From Vicinamibacteria bacterium (GTDB lineage: Bacteria > Acidobacteriota > Vicinamibacteria > Marinacidobacterales > SMYC01), in the NCBI GenBank assembly GCA_035620555.1, contig DASPGQ010000389.1, forward strand, positions 1-37,396: DNA of 37,396 nucleotides. The letters are read 5' to 3'. Position 1 is the stretch's first letter, and each line of letters begins with the position of its first letter. The notes under the pieces are model-generated. The model saw only the letters and a program-made list of their open reading frames with translations, did no database searches and was not told the origin of the DNA. Positions 35,502 through 37,396 of this stretch are shown piece after piece. A program made the translations under genes and the position numbers.

Positions 35502-36272
35502 TCAATGGGTCATGCCGTAGATGACATAGTTGACGCCGAGCTTGAAGGCCTCGTTCGATATGTCGATCGGAACCCAGCCCGTGCCCGACCACTCCCAGTA
35601 ATCCCCGACGTCGTGGTTGTAGTTGGCGATGACCATCAGGCGCTTGTCGGGATCGTTGTCTTCGAAGATACCGTAATACACCGGCTTGTAGCCGGGGAAG
35701 GTGGGATGCTCGAAGTCGAGTGTCTCGATGTAGAAGAACGAATCGAAGATCGGGTGGCTGACGTCCAGCTCGACGAGCTGGTAGTCGGGGAATACTTTCC
35801 GCATCTGCGTTTCGAAGTTGTACCACTGCCATTCGGTGATGAAGTCGTCGACGACGAGGAACCCGCCTTTCAAAAGATAGGTTCTCAGGCTTTCCGCCTC
35901 TTCGTCGGTCGGCATCCAGAAACCGACTTCGCACAGATAGGCCCAGGGATAGCTAAACAGCTCCGGGTCGTCGAGCCCGTAGATGTTGCCCTTGCCCATG
36001 TTCGGCTGGATCGTCGTGTGATGCTCGAGGATGGTCATCAGGTTCCGCTCGGCCTGGGGATAGTCGTGATTCCATTTCAGATCGAGTCCACATTGATAAG
36101 GACCCCGTCCCCATCGCGTCGGCACGAACTTGAACCGAACGAACGTGAAGAGTCCGATGTAGGGGAAGTTCTCGTAGGGGACGTCGATGCCTCGAAGCAG
36201 ACTCGCGGCGAGGGGCGTGGTCACCGAGGCCAGCACCAGGCCGATGATCGCGATCCCGATGCGGCTTCTCAC
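35502..36272 (-). CDS. DUF4159 exported protein
   Basis: A 256-residue protein with an N-terminal signal peptide or anchor (IGIAIIGLVLASVTTPLAASLL, about 5-26). It then has the DUF4159 core: FTFVRFKFVPTRWGRGPYQ, ERNLMTILEHHTTI, and LLKGGFLVVDDFITEWQW. That last segment resembles a glutamine-amidotransferase-like fold without catalytic residues. In other bacteria DUF4159 is a stand-alone gene or a BatA fusion in MoxR/DUF58 clusters. It starts with GTG at 36272, overlapping the upstream protease/TPR gene stop (GTGA), and precedes moxR. Confidence 0.88.
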   Translation of the reverse strand: MRSRIGIAIIGLVLASVTTPLAASLLRGIDVPYENFPYIGLFTFVRFKFVPTRWGRGPYQCGLDLKWNHDYPQAERNLMTILEHHTTIQPNMGKGNIYGLDDPELFSYPWAYLCEVGFWMPTDEEAESLRTYLLKGGFLVVDDFITEWQWYNFETQMRKVFPDYQLVELDVSHPIFDSFFYIETLDFEHPTFPGYKPVYYGIFEDNDPDKRLMVIANYNHDVGDYWEWSGTGWVPIDISNEAFKLGVNYVIYGMTH

Positions 36273-37396
36273 CGCTCGCTCCCCGACGACAGCTCGAGCA
36301 GGAGAGCCAGCCCCTCCTTGAAGCCCGGCGCGATTTCGAGCGAGCGCAACAATGCGCGTCGGGCGCTTTCCCGATCGCCCGCCTCCTCATAGGCCCGCGC
36401 GAGATCGTAGTAGCCCTGGGCGCGGTCCGTCGTGAGCGCGAGGAGCGCTCGGCGTTCGAGGACCACGTCGCTCTTGCGTCCGAGGTTCCGGTTGAGCTCG
36501 GCGAGCTTCCGGTGGGTAGAGGCCTCGAAAGGATAGATATAGACCGCGCTCTCGAGAACGGCGGCAGCCCGCTTCGCGTCGCCGAGCTTCTCGTAGAGCT
36601 CGGCGAGCTTCAGGTGCGCGTCATAGTGGTTTTCGTTGAGGCCCACGAAGGTCTGGAGCTCGCTCGCCGCGCGCTCCAGATCGCCGCGCTCTTCATGAAT
36701 CTCCGCAAGAAGCAGATAGGGGCTTCCCTCCTCGGCGAACTCGGGGAAGAGCGATTTGGCTCGCTCGAGGTACTTCTCCGCGGTCTCACGATCGCCGCCT
36801 CGAAACGCCACCCGCCCCGTTTCCAGCTGGGCAATGAAGTCGAACTCGTCCTCGGCCGCTCGCGCCCGGAGCTCCTCCACCGAGGGCGCCTGTGTCATCC
36901 CGCTCGAGTCGTCCGCCGGCAGCCGCAACGAGCTCGCCTGGGCGTCGAAACGCTCTTCGAGATAGGATTCGAACCTCTGATCGAAGGCCTCGAGCGAAAG
37001 CCCCAACACTTTGCCGAACACGTCTTTGGTGGCGAGCCCTTGCCGGTAGCCCTCGAGAATGTCGCGGATCGCCTGGAATCCGAAATCTCTCTCGATGAGC
37101 TCGGCGACGAGAGAGGCCTGATAGTAGGAGATTCCGATCTGCTGCGGGTAGGTTGGCCTCATGAAGCCGTTGTTCAGCTCGTCGATGGGAAGAAGCTTCT
37201 CGCGTTTGTAGGCGGCGAGAAACCCGAGGTTCACGTCGTCTCCCCAGCCCGGCCGAGCCCGGCGTTCCTCGAGCACCGAAAGCCCTTCCGATAGCCATCG
37301 GGGAACCCGGTGTTCCGTCATGCCGAGGGTCACACTATGCGCCAACTCGTGCCAGAGCGTCGAAGCCCAGTTGAACTGGCCCTTCGGTCGTGCCGA
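36269..37396 (-). CDS. Gluzincin metalloprotease-like domain plus TPR repeats, N-terminus cut by window edge
   Basis: The frame is open to the right edge, giving 375 visible residues without a start codon that must be used. The first part shows WHELAHSVT (HExxH, residues 16-20) and then WLSEGLSV with Glu37, the third zinc ligand spacing of gluzincin/peptidase MA-type proteases. From about residue 170, several TPR units follow (SPYLLLAEIHEERGDLERAASEL; AHLKLAELYEKLGDAKRAAAVLES), ending in a helical tail. It is probably secreted or periplasmic, but the N-terminus with any signal is outside the window. It is the first visible gene of the MoxR cluster, overlapping DUF4159. Confidence 0.87.
   Translation of the reverse strand, partial: SARPKGQFNWASTLWHELAHSVTLGMTEHRVPRWLSEGLSVLEERRARPGWGDDVNLGFLAAYKREKLLPIDELNNGFMRPTYPQQIGISYYQASLVAELIERDFGFQAIRDILEGYRQGLATKDVFGKVLGLSLEAFDQRFESYLEERFDAQASSLRLPADDSSGMTQAPSVEELRARAAEDEFDFIAQLETGRVAFRGGDRETAEKYLERAKSLFPEFAEEGSPYLLLAEIHEERGDLERAASELQTFVGLNENHYDAHLKLAELYEKLGDAKRAAAVLESAVYIYPFEASTHRKLAELNRNLGRKSDVVLERRALLALTTDRAQGYYDLARAYEEAGDRESARRALLRSLEIAPGFKEGLALLLELSSGSER

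Overview
The window is a GC-rich bacterial chromosome segment, densely packed with short intergenic gaps. It has no recognisable mobile element, CRISPR array, rRNA or tRNA. The gene set suggests a diderm: LPS-export permease domains, signal-peptide and periplasmic-type proteins, and an AmgK/MurU-like pair. The MoxR-DUF58-BatA/vWA cluster with DUF4159 and DUF4175, the fused LptF-LptG protein and overall composition suggest an uncultured Acidobacteriota or a related deep lineage. That placement is inference; no rRNA is present to settle it.

Region 1 (1-9038, minus strand) is the classical translation/RNA operon, transcribed rimP-nusA-infB-DUF503(ylxP)-rbfA-truB-rpsO-pnp. Stop/start overlaps or gaps of a few bases join most genes. 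pnp is cut by the left edge. rpsO has its own well-formed promoter in the truB-rpsO gap, and the rpsO-pnp gap is rich in hairpins. A clear intrinsic terminator at about 9092-9118 separates this operon from the upstream minus-strand gene rimO (9170-10537). An exported ankyrin-repeat protein (plus strand) diverges from rimO.

Region 2 (11653-19283, minus) reads smc - CYTH phosphatase - sugar nucleotidyltransferase - AmgK-like kinase - asnS. The middle genes overlap or nearly abut, so one operon links chromosome condensation, a possible cell-wall sugar salvage pair and a tRNA synthetase. Divergent from smc is a single 768-residue protein holding two complete LptF/LptG-type permease domains (19573-21879, plus). 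It converges on metK (21957-23105, minus).

Region 3 (23106-27642) starts with a metK leader that folds into a strong hairpin abutting the ribosome binding site, plus an 18-bp palindrome. It continues with a large GT-C-like membrane protein (plus), a tandem GNAT acetyltransferase (minus), and a divergent sugar-1-phosphate nucleotidyltransferase with a left-handed beta-helix tail (plus).

Region 4 (27668-37396, minus) is a six-gene cell-envelope cluster. It reads gluzincin-protease/TPR protein (cut by the right edge) - DUF4159 - MoxR AAA+ ATPase - DUF58 - BatA/vWA membrane protein - very large DUF4175 membrane coiled-coil protein. It resembles the Bat/MoxR modules whose biochemical function is still poorly defined, and is the best candidate here for an incompletely described system.
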